Source of the DNA: Chloroflexota bacterium | GTDB lineage: Bacteria > Chloroflexota > Anaerolineae > Caldilineales > Caldilineaceae | Assembly (NCBI GenBank): GCA_003577005.1 | Contig: QEUW01000324.1 | Location: 1 to 8,836, forward strand | DNA length: 8,836 nucleotides | Direction: 5' to 3' | Shown here: one piece after another, positions 1-6,492 of the stretch | Numbering within the stretch: the first letter of the stretch is position 1 | How the letters are laid out: every line of letters begins with the position of its first letter | Position numbers and translations under genes: made by a program | The notes under the pieces: model-generated | The model's input: the letters and a program-made list of their open reading frames with translations, nothing else | The model's database searches: none | What the model was told of the DNA's origin: nothing

Positions 1-16
1 CCGCCTGGGAGTTTTT
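1..16 (+). terminator. Probable 3' half of an intrinsic terminator, cut by the window edge
   Basis: The window opens with ccgcctgggag followed by five T. This looks like the descending arm of a GC-rich stem with its T tract. The left arm would lie before base 1, so the stem cannot be confirmed. The sequence closely resembles the right half of the complete terminator at 3962-3994 (cctgggaatttttgtt), which supports the reading. It would end transcription of an unseen + strand gene to the left. Confidence 0.35.
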
Positions 17-18
17 GT

Positions 19-24
19 TATACT
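19..24 (+). promoter_or_regulatory. Candidate -10 box TATACT before the first gene
   Basis: TATACT matches the sigma-70 type -10 consensus at five of six positions. It lies about 40 bases before the likely start codon at 65, a reasonable leader length. A -35 box with normal spacing would fall on or before the window edge and cannot be seen. The call rests on one hexamer in an AT-rich stretch. Confidence 0.3.
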
Positions 25-64
25 TTATTTTTGAACTTTGTCGCATATTTCCACGGAGATGATC

Positions 65-463
65 ATGATGAAAGCACTCGATCAACAACAACTTGCCCAG
101 CACGTCACCATTCTTGGCTGGCTTTTCATCGTGGGCCACGCCTTCTTTCTGCTGATCGGCATCTTTGTCTTTCTGTTGCTTTCGGCCATTGGGGTCGTGT
201 CCGGTGATCCTCAGGCTACGGCCGTTTTGGGGGTTGTGGGCACGGCTGTGGGTGTGCTCCTGGGCATCCTCTCCGTGCCTGGGATCGTGGCCGGGTTTGG
301 GCTCTTGGCGCGGAAGGCGTGGGGGCGCTATCTGGCGATTGTTGTTGGCGTATTGAACCTGATTAACTTCCCGATTGGCACCCTTATTGGTCTGTACACC
401 CTCTGGGTGCTGATGCAGGAGAGCGCCACTGACTATTTTGTCACGAACGCACCGGCCCCATAG
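65..463 (+). CDS. Small multi-spanning membrane protein of unknown function
   Basis: The protein has about 132 residues and is mostly hydrophobic, with three to four membrane segments: roughly residues 14-43, 52-80 and 88-117, the last possibly a pair. Its C-terminal half carries the pattern LLARKAWGRYLAIVVGVLN, then FPIGTLIGLYTLWVL. This W-G/A-R ... FPxGTxxGxYxLWVL signature recurs in small unnamed membrane proteins of many bacteria, and I know no function for it. The start is a choice among ATG codons at 59, 65 and 68. GGAG at 55-58 abuts 59 but sits 6 bases before 65, so 65 (or 68) is preferred. The frame is also open back to a TTG at 38. The next gene begins 85 bases downstream, so the two could share a transcript, but nothing links their functions. 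Confidence 0.72.
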   Translation: MMKALDQQQLAQHVTILGWLFIVGHAFFLLIGIFVFLLLSAIGVVSGDPQATAVLGVVGTAVGVLLGILSVPGIVAGFGLLARKAWGRYLAIVVGVLNLINFPIGTLIGLYTLWVLMQESATDYFVTNAPAP

Positions 464-548
464 ACCAGGTGGGCCCCGTGCCCAACTCAGTCCCCCAACA
501 TGTGTGTTGCAGCGAGTAGCGTGTTTGAAGCGGAAGAGGAGGTGCAAT

Positions 549-1034
549 ATGGATCTGAAACGCGTCACCATCGAGAAACCTGAGGCAATCAACTTCATTT
601 TGGGGCAGACCCATTTCATCAAGACGGTCGAGGATTTGCACGAGGCGTTGGCGACTGCGGTGCCAGGCATCAAGTTTGGCCTGGCCTTTTGCGAAGCGTC
701 CGGTGCCTGTCTGGTGCGCTGGAGCGGCACCGATGAAGCCATGATCGAACTGGCGCAGAAGAACGCGCTGGCGATCGGCGCCGGGCACAGCTTTATCATT
801 TTTTTGGGCGAAGGGTTCTATCCCATCCATGTACTCAATGCGGTCAAACAGGTGCCGGAAGTCTGCCACATCTTTTGCGCTACCGCCAACCCCACCGAGG
901 TGATCGTGACCGATACCGACCGGGGCCGCGCCATCCTCGGTGTGGCCGACGGTTTTCGTCCTCTGGGGGTCGAAGATGAGAGTGGCATTGCCTGGCGCAA
1001 GGGGTTGCTGCGGCAGATTGGATACAAGCTCTAG
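549..1034 (+). CDS. Adenosine-specific kinase family protein (PF04008 type)
   Basis: The protein has 161 residues, the usual length for this compact single-domain family, known from archaea and many bacteria. Members studied structurally bind adenosine nucleotides, were proposed to be adenosine-specific kinases, and showed a stably phosphorylated histidine. Conserved blocks are visible in order: FILGQTHFIKTVEDL (16-30), VPGIKFGLAFCEASG (38-52), NALAIGAGHSFIIFL (72-86), VLNAVKQVPEVCHIFCATAN (95-114) and RGRAILGVADGFRPLGVED (125-143). H22 and H80 are candidate functional histidines; I cannot say from sequence which is phosphorylated. The ATG at 549 follows AGGAGG (537-542) with 6-base spacing, which settles the start although the frame is open back to 438. 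The protein is probably cytoplasmic. The physiological role is unclear and the neighbours give no pathway. The family assignment is strong. Confidence 0.93.
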   Translation: MDLKRVTIEKPEAINFILGQTHFIKTVEDLHEALATAVPGIKFGLAFCEASGACLVRWSGTDEAMIELAQKNALAIGAGHSFIIFLGEGFYPIHVLNAVKQVPEVCHIFCATANPTEVIVTDTDRGRAILGVADGFRPLGVEDESGIAWRKGLLRQIGYKL

Positions 1035-1126
1035 CCGGCGCACCTCTCCTCCCGGCGCACTGGTCACCACCTTCGCTTGATCCTGACTGGCAAAGCCAGA
1101 ACCAAAAGCGGAAGATGATGTTGTCC

Positions 1127-1160
1127 AGTTGCGACACACTTTGAGAAGTGTGTCGCAACT
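1127..1160. repeat. Perfect 15-bp palindromic hairpin, family member A
   Basis: Arm agttgcgacacactt (1127-1141) is the exact reverse complement of aagtgtgtcgcaact (1146-1160), around the four-base loop tgag. It lies 92 bases after the kinase stop codon. No T tract follows, so it is not a standard intrinsic terminator. A close relative with compensating base changes lies at 3893-3925. A dispersed intergenic palindrome (REP-like) is the simplest reading. A role as an mRNA 3'-end stabiliser or a protein-binding site is also possible. Confidence 0.85.
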
Positions 1161-1553
1161 TCGGGCGAGCTACCTAGCCTGATGTGTCAGTACACCCTAT
1201 ATCGGCCCGGCCTCGGGACCGTGGTGCGACACCCTGCGGCCAATGCTGTGCGAAAACAGGTTGCTGTCCGTAGCACTCCGGCCCCTGGTCTCTGCCCGGG
1301 CATCGTAGCGGAGCATCCTCATCGGCGCTGGCCAGGTGGAAAACTGGGCATCTGACCAGGATACACCCTCTCCATTTTGCTGTAGCCTTGCGAGCGTCTG
1401 CCCCTTACACTCATGAGCAAGCCAACGAGCCATCGAGACAGCTGCAACAGCCAACCATCATCGAATCATTTGATCAGTAAATTGTAACAAGCGGCACGGG
1501 CGCATCGTGGTAAATTGAGATACTCCGCTCTCTCTTTCTCGGCAGCTTATTAG
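1161..1553. other. Intergenic stretch without a recognisable gene
   Basis: I see no convincing coding region here. A - strand open frame at 1197-1454 has no good ribosome binding site and gives an 85-residue product I do not recognise. The composition becomes more AT-rich from about 1455 towards the multicopper oxidase gene. That suggests the oxidase promoter lies in the right part, but I found no -35/-10 pair with acceptable spacing. A decayed gene or mobile element is possible but not shown. Confidence 0.5.
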
Positions 1554-1663
1554 GTCCTGTTGACATCTGATCTCATACTAGCGAGAAGCGAGACTTTTGT
1601 CACTCAATCTACAGCGATCACACCAGAGAAAAAGCCTCGCTTCTGGCGCAATATCAACAGAAC
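1554..1663. repeat. 110-bp nested inverted repeat, MITE-like or transposon-end remnant
   Basis: The outer ends pair: gtcctgttgacat (1554-1566) against atatcaacagaac (1651-1663), 11 of 13 positions. The inner blocks also pair: agaagcgagactttt (1584-1598) against aaaagcctcgcttct (1630-1644), 14 of 15 positions, around a 31-base loop. Spacers between outer and inner blocks are 17 bases on the left and 6 on the right. No transposase is present and no clear target duplication is visible, although gcagc occurs at 1542-1546 and again directly after the right end at 1664-1668. It lies 54 bases before the multicopper oxidase start, so it is probably in or near that gene's leader. Alternatives are a leader RNA structure or a large operator. 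Confidence 0.6.
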
Positions 1664-1717
1664 GCAGCGCATTGCATGATCATCGTCAGCTTATTTCGTT
1701 GTTGAAAGGAGTGATCT

Positions 1718-3862
1718 ATGCTTACGCGGAGAGGTTTCTTCAAACTCACGGCGGCAGGTATGTTGGCGCTGTACGGCGTTCCCAAATTCGGCTCTGTTCC
1801 CCGTCTCCTCGCCCAGATACCGGGCGGTACACTGGCTCCATCGACTGTTCCTAAATACCAGATCCCCATGCTGATTCCTCCTGCCATGCCACGTGCCGGC
1901 AAGGTCAAGGTCAAAGGCGGCAAGAACATCGACTACTACGAAATTGCCATGCGGCAGTTCCAGCAGCAGATATTGCCTACCGGCTTTCCTGCCACGACTG
2001 TGTGGGGCTACGGCCCCAATCCGGCGACCGTGCAGGGCGGTCCCGTCATCTTCAATGCTCCATCGCTCACCATCGAAGCCAAGTACAACAGACCGGTTCG
2101 CATCAAGTGGATCAATGAGCTAGTGGACGCCAACGGCAACTACCTATCCCATCTGCTGCCGGTGGACCCGACGTTGCATTGGGCCAACCCGCCAGGTGGT
2201 ACGACCGGACGCGACATGCGCCCGATGTTTGATGCCACACCGGACCCATACACCGGCCCGGTGCCCATCGTTACGCACGTCCACGGCGCTACGGGCGTGG
2301 GCGATGAGAGTGATGGCTACGCCGAGGCGTGGTATCTGCCTGCGGCGAACAACATCCCGGCGGACTACGCGACCGTGGGCACCTGGTACCACTTCTTTGC
2401 GAGCAAAGCCCTCAACAATTTTAGCGAGACCTGGGGACCCGGATTTGCCACCTTCCAGTATCCAAACGCGAACCGCGCCTCGACCATCTGGTACCACGAC
2501 CATACCCTGGGCATGACGCGGCTCAACGTGTACGCCGGCCCCGCTGGCTTCTATATCATTCGTGGCGGCCCAGACGATAGGGTGCTCGACAGCCGCACCG
2601 GCATGCTGGCCGTGCTGCCAGGTCCAGCACCCGCCATCGGTGACCCGGCAGGACTCACCTACTATGAGATCCCCATCGCCATCCAAGACCGCTCCTTCAA
2701 CGCCGACGGCTCGCTCTTCTATCCCGATACGCGGGCATTTTTCGACGGCATTGAAGGGCCATACATCCCAGACACCGACATCTCGCCCATCTGGAACCCG
2801 GAGTTCTTCGGCAACATGATGATGGTCAACGGCAATACCTGGCCCTTCCAGACGGTCGAGCAGCGCCGCTACCGCTTCCGCTTTCTCAACGGCTGCGATT
2901 CGCGCTTCCTGATCCTCGATTTCGGCAACATTCTTGGCGTGGAAGTGTGGCAGATCGGCAACGAGGGCGGTTTCCTGGCCGCGCCGGTGAATCTCACAGC
3001 TGTAAATGGAAACCGGCTGCTCATGGGTCCGGCCGAGCGCGCCGACGTGATCGTCGACTTCACCGCCGTGCCGCTTGGGAGCTATGTGCTGGGCAATGTT
3101 GGGCCCGACGAGCCCTTCGGCGGCGGTGTTCCGGGCGTGGATTTCGACCCAGCCGACCCAGGGTCCACCGGGCAGGTGATGGCATTCAACGTCGTCCCGG
3201 CCCTGGCGCCTGACCCAACCACCCCGCCCATGTTCCTGCAGCTACCGCTGATCACCCCACTGCCGGCGGCGACTGTTGTGCGTCCATTGGCGCTACTTGA
3301 AGAGATGTCAATGGTCTTTGAGGATGCCCCGGCCGAGACTCGGCTTGGCACTATTGCCGGCGATCCCAACACCGGGGCCGGCACCTGGACCGCATTGAAG
3401 TGGGAGGACCAGGTCACCGAGAACCCCGCTACGGGCGCCACCGAAGTCTGGGAGTTCTACAACGCCACCGCCGACGCCCATCCGATGCACGTGCATGAAG
3501 TGGTCTTCGAGGTGGTCGACCGCCTGCCAATCTCCGTGGACGAGGACAACAAGACCGTTCAGGTTGACTCTGGCTCTACCCCCACACCCCCTGAGCCGTG
3601 GGAGAGCGGCTTCAAGGACACCGTGATTGCCTATCCCGGCCAGGTCACCCGCATCCGGGCCCAGTTCAACACGCCCGGCCAGTTTGTCTGGCACTGCCAC
3701 ATCGTCGAGCACGAAGACAACGAGATGATGCGGCCCTACCGGGTCGGGCCCGAGCAGCCTGGGCAGCCGATGGCTATGTCAGGCAACGCCACTGTTAACG
3801 CCGCCGCAGTGGATGAGAGCGAGCAGACCAACAAGGTCTTTATCCCGTTGGTACAACGCTAA
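1718..3862 (+). CDS. Tat-exported multicopper oxidase, CotA/bilirubin-oxidase-like
   Basis: The 714-residue protein couples oxidation of phenolic or metal substrates to reduction of O2 to water; the substrate is unknown. The N-terminus TRRGFFK (3-9) plus a hydrophobic stretch is a twin-arginine signal, expected for an enzyme folded with copper before export. All copper motifs are present: HVHG (H187, H189), YHDHT (H260, H262), HPMHVH (H588 type 1, H591, H593) and HCHIVEHEDNEMM (H659, C660, H661, H665, axial M670). The context GDESDGYAEAW after HVHG and RLNVYAGPAGFYIIR after YHDH are typical of the CotA branch. At 714 residues it is clearly longer than CotA (about 510), mostly through loops and extra N-terminal sequence. 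The C-terminus ends VFIPLVQR, a tail I associate with secreted Chloroflexota proteins. ATG 1718 follows aaaggag (1705-1711) at 6 bases. It has a 683-base upstream gap and its own downstream terminator, so it is probably transcribed alone. Confidence 0.95.
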   Translation: MLTRRGFFKLTAAGMLALYGVPKFGSVPRLLAQIPGGTLAPSTVPKYQIPMLIPPAMPRAGKVKVKGGKNIDYYEIAMRQFQQQILPTGFPATTVWGYGPNPATVQGGPVIFNAPSLTIEAKYNRPVRIKWINELVDANGNYLSHLLPVDPTLHWANPPGGTTGRDMRPMFDATPDPYTGPVPIVTHVHGATGVGDESDGYAEAWYLPAANNIPADYATVGTWYHFFASKALNNFSETWGPGFATFQYPNANRASTIWYHDHTLGMTRLNVYAGPAGFYIIRGGPDDRVLDSRTGMLAVLPGPAPAIGDPAGLTYYEIPIAIQDRSFNADGSLFYPDTRAFFDGIEGPYIPDTDISPIWNPEFFGNMMMVNGNTWPFQTVEQRRYRFRFLNGCDSRFLILDFGNILGVEVWQIGNEGGFLAAPVNLTAVNGNRLLMGPAERADVIVDFTAVPLGSYVLGNVGPDEPFGGGVPGVDFDPADPGSTGQVMAFNVVPALAPDPTTPPMFLQLPLITPLPAATVVRPLALLEEMSMVFEDAPAETRLGTIAGDPNTGAGTWTALKWEDQVTENPATGATEVWEFYNATADAHPMHVHEVVFEVVDRLPISVDEDNKTVQVDSGSTPTPPEPWESGFKDTVIAYPGQVTRIRAQFNTPGQFVWHCHIVEHEDNEMMRPYRVGPEQPGQPMAMSGNATVNAAAVDESEQTNKVFIPLVQR

Positions 3863-3880
3863 GTTCTGTTGACAATTGCC
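3863..3880 (+). repeat. Third copy of the CTGTTGA-core end motif
   Basis: gttctgttgacaattgcc begins directly after the oxidase stop codon. Read on the - strand, the right end of the inverted repeat at 1645-1663 gives gttctgttgatattgcgcc. The two share gttctgttga and then, allowing one-base gaps, a TTGC-containing tail. The left end at 1554 is in the same orientation as this copy. The oxidase gene is therefore bracketed by inverted copies. TTGACA inside the motif resembles a -35 box, but no -10 box follows at the right distance. Confidence 0.5.
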
Positions 3881-3892
3881 GAACCCCGCCTC

Positions 3893-3925
3893 AGGTGCGA
3901 TGCACTTTACAAGTGCGTCGCACCT
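3893..3925. repeat. 15-bp palindromic hairpin, family member B
   Basis: Arm aggtgcgatgcactt (3893-3907) pairs with aagtgcgtcgcacct (3911-3925) around a three-base loop, with one T-G wobble pair (3901/3917) and no mismatch. It starts 31 bases after the oxidase stop codon and is a relative of the hairpin at 1127-1160. No T tract follows; the true terminator comes 36 bases later. Its position suggests it ends up in the 3' untranslated part of the oxidase mRNA. Confidence 0.85.
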
Positions 3926-3961
3926 CAACCGCAAGACTCCCCCTTCGACCAGGTGTGGAAC

Positions 3962-3994
3962 TCCCAGGGTGACCGGTTCACCCTGGGAATTTTT
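3962..3994 (+). terminator. Intrinsic (Rho-independent) terminator after the oxidase gene
   Basis: Stem tcccagggtga (3962-3972) pairs perfectly over 11 bp with tcaccctggga (3978-3988). The loop is ccggt, and the stem is followed by attttt and then gttgt. This is a textbook intrinsic terminator for the oxidase transcript. It lies 52 bases before the next start codon, so the downstream gene probably has its own promoter overlapping or just after it. Candidates there (ttcacc at 3977, tatggt at 3999) are weak. Confidence 0.85.
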
Positions 3995-4046
3995 GTTGTA
4001 TGGTCAAGGGTGGGCAACCCGTCCCGGCATTTGCAAGGTGAATATT

Positions 4047-5567
4047 ATGTACCAGGCGAAACTCAAGTTGCAATCTGTTGCAACCGTCATTATGATGGTG
4101 TTGGCAGTGCTTGGTGCGGCAAGGCCGGTCTATGGGCAGACCGACGGGGGCGTTCCGAAGTGGGATGAACCGGACGCGGCCGGTAACGCCCAGATCCGGC
4201 TCTATTTCTTCTGGTCCGTCCACTGCCCCCACTGCCTGGAGGCGCATCCCTTTGTCAGCGCACTCCCAGAGCAGTACCCGTGGCTCCTGCTCGAAGAGCG
4301 GGAGGTTTCGTCGGATGCCGGCCACGCGTTGCTGTACCAGCGCGTGGCGGCAGCGGCGGGCGAAGAGGCGCGCTTTGTGCCGGCCTTTGTCTTTTGCGGC
4401 CAGATGATCGCCGGGTATGATCATGCCGACACGACCGGCGCGCAACTCGTGGCGGCGCTGTCGGCTTGCCAGGTGCAGACCCAGGCCCATTACGATGCGC
4501 TGCGCTCCACAGCGGGTCAGCCCGCCGAAGGTGCGCCTGTCCAGGGAGGTGTGCCCGAAGGATCGTCTGCTGGGGAGGTGGTTGTAGCGCCCGCTGCCGA
4601 AGCCGCAACCGTGACGTTGCCCTGGCTGGGGACGGTGGCGCTGGCCCGGGTTTCTCTGCCGCTCTTCACGGTGATCGTAGCTGCGCTGGATGCGTTCAAT
4701 CCGTGCGCCTTTTTTGTGTTGATGTTCCTGTTGAGCCTGTTGGTGCATACCAACAGCCGTAGGCGGATGCTCCTCATCGGCGGCATCTTTGTGCTCTTCT
4801 CCGGCCTGCTCTACTTTCTCTTGATGGCGGCGTTGCTCAACGTCTTCCTCTGGGCCGGTGAACTCAGGGGTGTGACGATGGTCGCCGGTCTCGTGGCGGT
4901 TGGGATGGCGCTGATCAACATCAAGGATTTTGTCTGGTTCAAACGGGGACCCTCGCTCACGATTCCAGAGGGCGCCAAGCCAGGGCTCTTTCAGCGCATG
5001 CGGACGCTGGTAAACGCCGGCCGGCTGCCGGTCATGTTGGCGAGCACCGTACTCCTGGCCCTTGCGGCCAACAGTTACGAGTTACTCTGTACATCGGGCT
5101 TTCCCATGATCTACACTCGTGCCTTGACGCTCCACCAGCTCTCGCAATCGGCCTTTTATGGGTACCTGGCGCTCTATAATCTGGTTTACGTGTTGCCTCT
5201 CCTGGCGATTGTGGCGCTCTTTGCCCACCGGCTTGGCGCACGGAAGCTGACCGAAGCCGAGGGCCGCGCCTTGAAATTGCTCTCAGGAACGATGATGGGC
5301 CAGTTGGGTCTCTTATTGATCGTCGCGCCGGAGCGTCTGAACAACCCCCTGGTCGCTGTGTTGCTGCTCTTCACCGCCGTAGCAGTGACCTGGATCGCCA
5401 GGAAGGTAGCTGCCGGTCGCTTTGAAAACCGCATCTTCTACCGGCAGACAGACACGCGCCCTCAAACTGGGCAAGGGATGGGAACAAGAAAGCCCTCAGG
5501 CAAGCGACGAGGTCACGGAAGGAGTTCCGCCGGCCCTAGACGCCAGGCGGATGTTCATCCACGCTGA
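4047..5567 (+). CDS. Thioredoxin-like CPHC domain fused to a DsbD/CcdA-like membrane domain
   Basis: The 506-residue protein begins with a signal peptide (about 1-30, hydrophobic 11-25). A thioredoxin-fold domain follows (about 45-142), with active site C60-P-H-C63 after YFFWSVH and a cis-proline candidate V111-P112. A linker rich in Ala, Gly and Pro (about 155-190) leads to six or so membrane spans (about 200-453). These carry N218-P219-C220 and the E345-LLC348-TSGFP motif, the paired cysteines expected of DsbD/CcdA-like thiol relays. The likely job is to pass electrons from cytoplasmic thioredoxin through C220/C348 to the extracytoplasmic CPHC site, for thiol repair or for haem or copper protein assembly. 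C117 and C141 may form a second disulfide. The tail after about 460 is basic and low in complexity. ATG 4047 follows aaggtg (4035-4040) at 6 bases; the frame is open back to 3876. The partner protein is unknown. Confidence 0.85.
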   Translation: MYQAKLKLQSVATVIMMVLAVLGAARPVYGQTDGGVPKWDEPDAAGNAQIRLYFFWSVHCPHCLEAHPFVSALPEQYPWLLLEEREVSSDAGHALLYQRVAAAAGEEARFVPAFVFCGQMIAGYDHADTTGAQLVAALSACQVQTQAHYDALRSTAGQPAEGAPVQGGVPEGSSAGEVVVAPAAEAATVTLPWLGTVALARVSLPLFTVIVAALDAFNPCAFFVLMFLLSLLVHTNSRRRMLLIGGIFVLFSGLLYFLLMAALLNVFLWAGELRGVTMVAGLVAVGMALINIKDFVWFKRGPSLTIPEGAKPGLFQRMRTLVNAGRLPVMLASTVLLALAANSYELLCTSGFPMIYTRALTLHQLSQSAFYGYLALYNLVYVLPLLAIVALFAHRLGARKLTEAEGRALKLLSGTMMGQLGLLLIVAPERLNNPLVAVLLLFTAVAVTWIARKVAAGRFENRIFYRQTDTRPQTGQGMGTRKPSGKRRGHGRSSAGPRRQADVHPR

Positions 5568-5580
5568 AAGGGGATCACGC

Positions 5581-6492
5581 ATGAATGCCACAGACAGCAA
5601 GCCCGTTGTCTGGACCAACGATGCCATTGCAGAGAAGCTGGAGACAATTGCCGACCTGCTCGAAACGCAGGAAGCCAATCTCTACCGTGTGCGAGCCTAT
5701 CGCCAGGCGGCGACCACGTTGCGAGAACTCAAACGCCCCGCCCGCGAAATCCTTGAGACGGAGGGCGTTGAAGGACTCCGGCGGCTGCCCACGATCGGCG
5801 TATCGCTGGCGCGGGCGATCGAACAGCTTGTCGAGACGGGCAAGATCGGTCTGCTTTCCCAGCTGCAAGGTGAGACAGCGCCGGAGCAGATACTGGCGAC
5901 AGTGCCCGGTATCGGCCCGGTGCTGGCAGCGCGTATCTACGAACAACTGGGCATCGACTCTCTGCCCGATCTGGAAGCAGCCGTCTACGACGGGCGGCTG
6001 GCTCAAGTGCCGGGCTTTGGCGCAGGCCGGCTGCGAGCCGTGCGCGAAGTGCTTGCCGGCCGTCTCCATTACCGGCCACGCACACCCGACCGCGTACGCC
6101 CCCAGCCCCCAGCCGACCAGCCGCCTGTGAGCGAGCTACTCGCAGTCGATCGCGAGTACCGGGAGAAGGCGCGCGCAAAACGGCTGCCGACTATTGCCCC
6201 GCGCCGCTTCAATCCCACCAGGCAGGCCTGGCTGCCCATCCTCCACACCGAGCAGGATAGTACGCACTACACCGCACTCTTTTCCAACACGGCGCGCGCC
6301 CACGAGCTGGGGACGACGCACGACTGGGTTGTCATCTATCGCGACGACCAGAACGGCGCCGGCCAGTGGACCGTTGTCACAGCGCGCTATGGCCCACTCC
6401 AGGGCAAACGCATCGTGCGCGGGCGCGAGGAAGAGTGCGCCGCCTACTACCAACAAAGTGAACAAAAACAAGATGACAAGGTGACACACTGA
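5581..6492 (+). CDS. Polymerase X-like helix-hairpin-helix protein lacking the catalytic palm
   Basis: The protein has 303 residues. Residues 11-60 match the N-terminal 8-kDa domain of family X DNA polymerases (NDAIAEKLETIADLLE, then YRVRAYRQAATTL). Three helix-hairpin-helix cores follow: LPTIG (69-73), VPGIG (108-112) and VPGFG (143-147). The nucleotidyltransferase palm and PHP exonuclease domains are absent. After a proline-rich linker (165-182) comes a different domain (about 183-290) with blocks SELLAVDREYREKA, PTIAPRRFNP, HYTALFSNTARAHELG, DWVVIYRDD and VVTARYGPLQGKRIVRGREE. I recall this arrangement as a recurring uncharacterised family, so it is probably intact. A role in DNA binding or repair is inferred from the hairpins alone. 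ATG 5581 follows aaagggg (5567-5573) at 7 bases. The preceding stop codon TGA overlaps that site, so translation is probably coupled to the thioredoxin fusion gene. The last residues (KQDDKVTH) are encoded by repeat DNA. Confidence 0.85.
   Translation: MNATDSKPVVWTNDAIAEKLETIADLLETQEANLYRVRAYRQAATTLRELKRPAREILETEGVEGLRRLPTIGVSLARAIEQLVETGKIGLLSQLQGETAPEQILATVPGIGPVLAARIYEQLGIDSLPDLEAAVYDGRLAQVPGFGAGRLRAVREVLAGRLHYRPRTPDRVRPQPPADQPPVSELLAVDREYREKARAKRLPTIAPRRFNPTRQAWLPILHTEQDSTHYTALFSNTARAHELGTTHDWVVIYRDDQNGAGQWTVVTARYGPLQGKRIVRGREEECAAYYQQSEQKQDDKVTH

Noticed and set aside
1087..1099. ctggcaaagccag hairpin after the kinase gene as a terminator
   Set aside because: The stem is only 5 bp and no T tract follows.
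441..1139. Long - strand open frame (232 residues) across the kinase gene
   Set aside because: It is antisense to a clearly recognised adenosine-specific kinase, has no plausible protein family features, and is explained by codon bias on the opposite strand.
1223..1237. ggtgcgacaccctgc as a third hairpin-family member
   Set aside because: It resembles one arm, but no matching right arm lies nearby, so no hairpin forms.
1197..1454. - strand open frame (85 residues) in the intergenic gap
   Set aside because: There is no convincing ribosome binding site, no recognisable family, and the length is within chance for GC-rich DNA. It could be gene debris but cannot be supported.
1560..1579. TTGACA followed by CATACT as a promoter for the oxidase gene
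   Set aside because: The spacing between the hexamers is only 8 bases, and the TTGACA lies inside the inverted-repeat end motif.
3978..4748. - strand open frame (256 residues) opposite the thioredoxin fusion
   Set aside because: It is antisense to the CPHC domain and signal peptide, has composition typical of a shadow frame and no recognisable motif.
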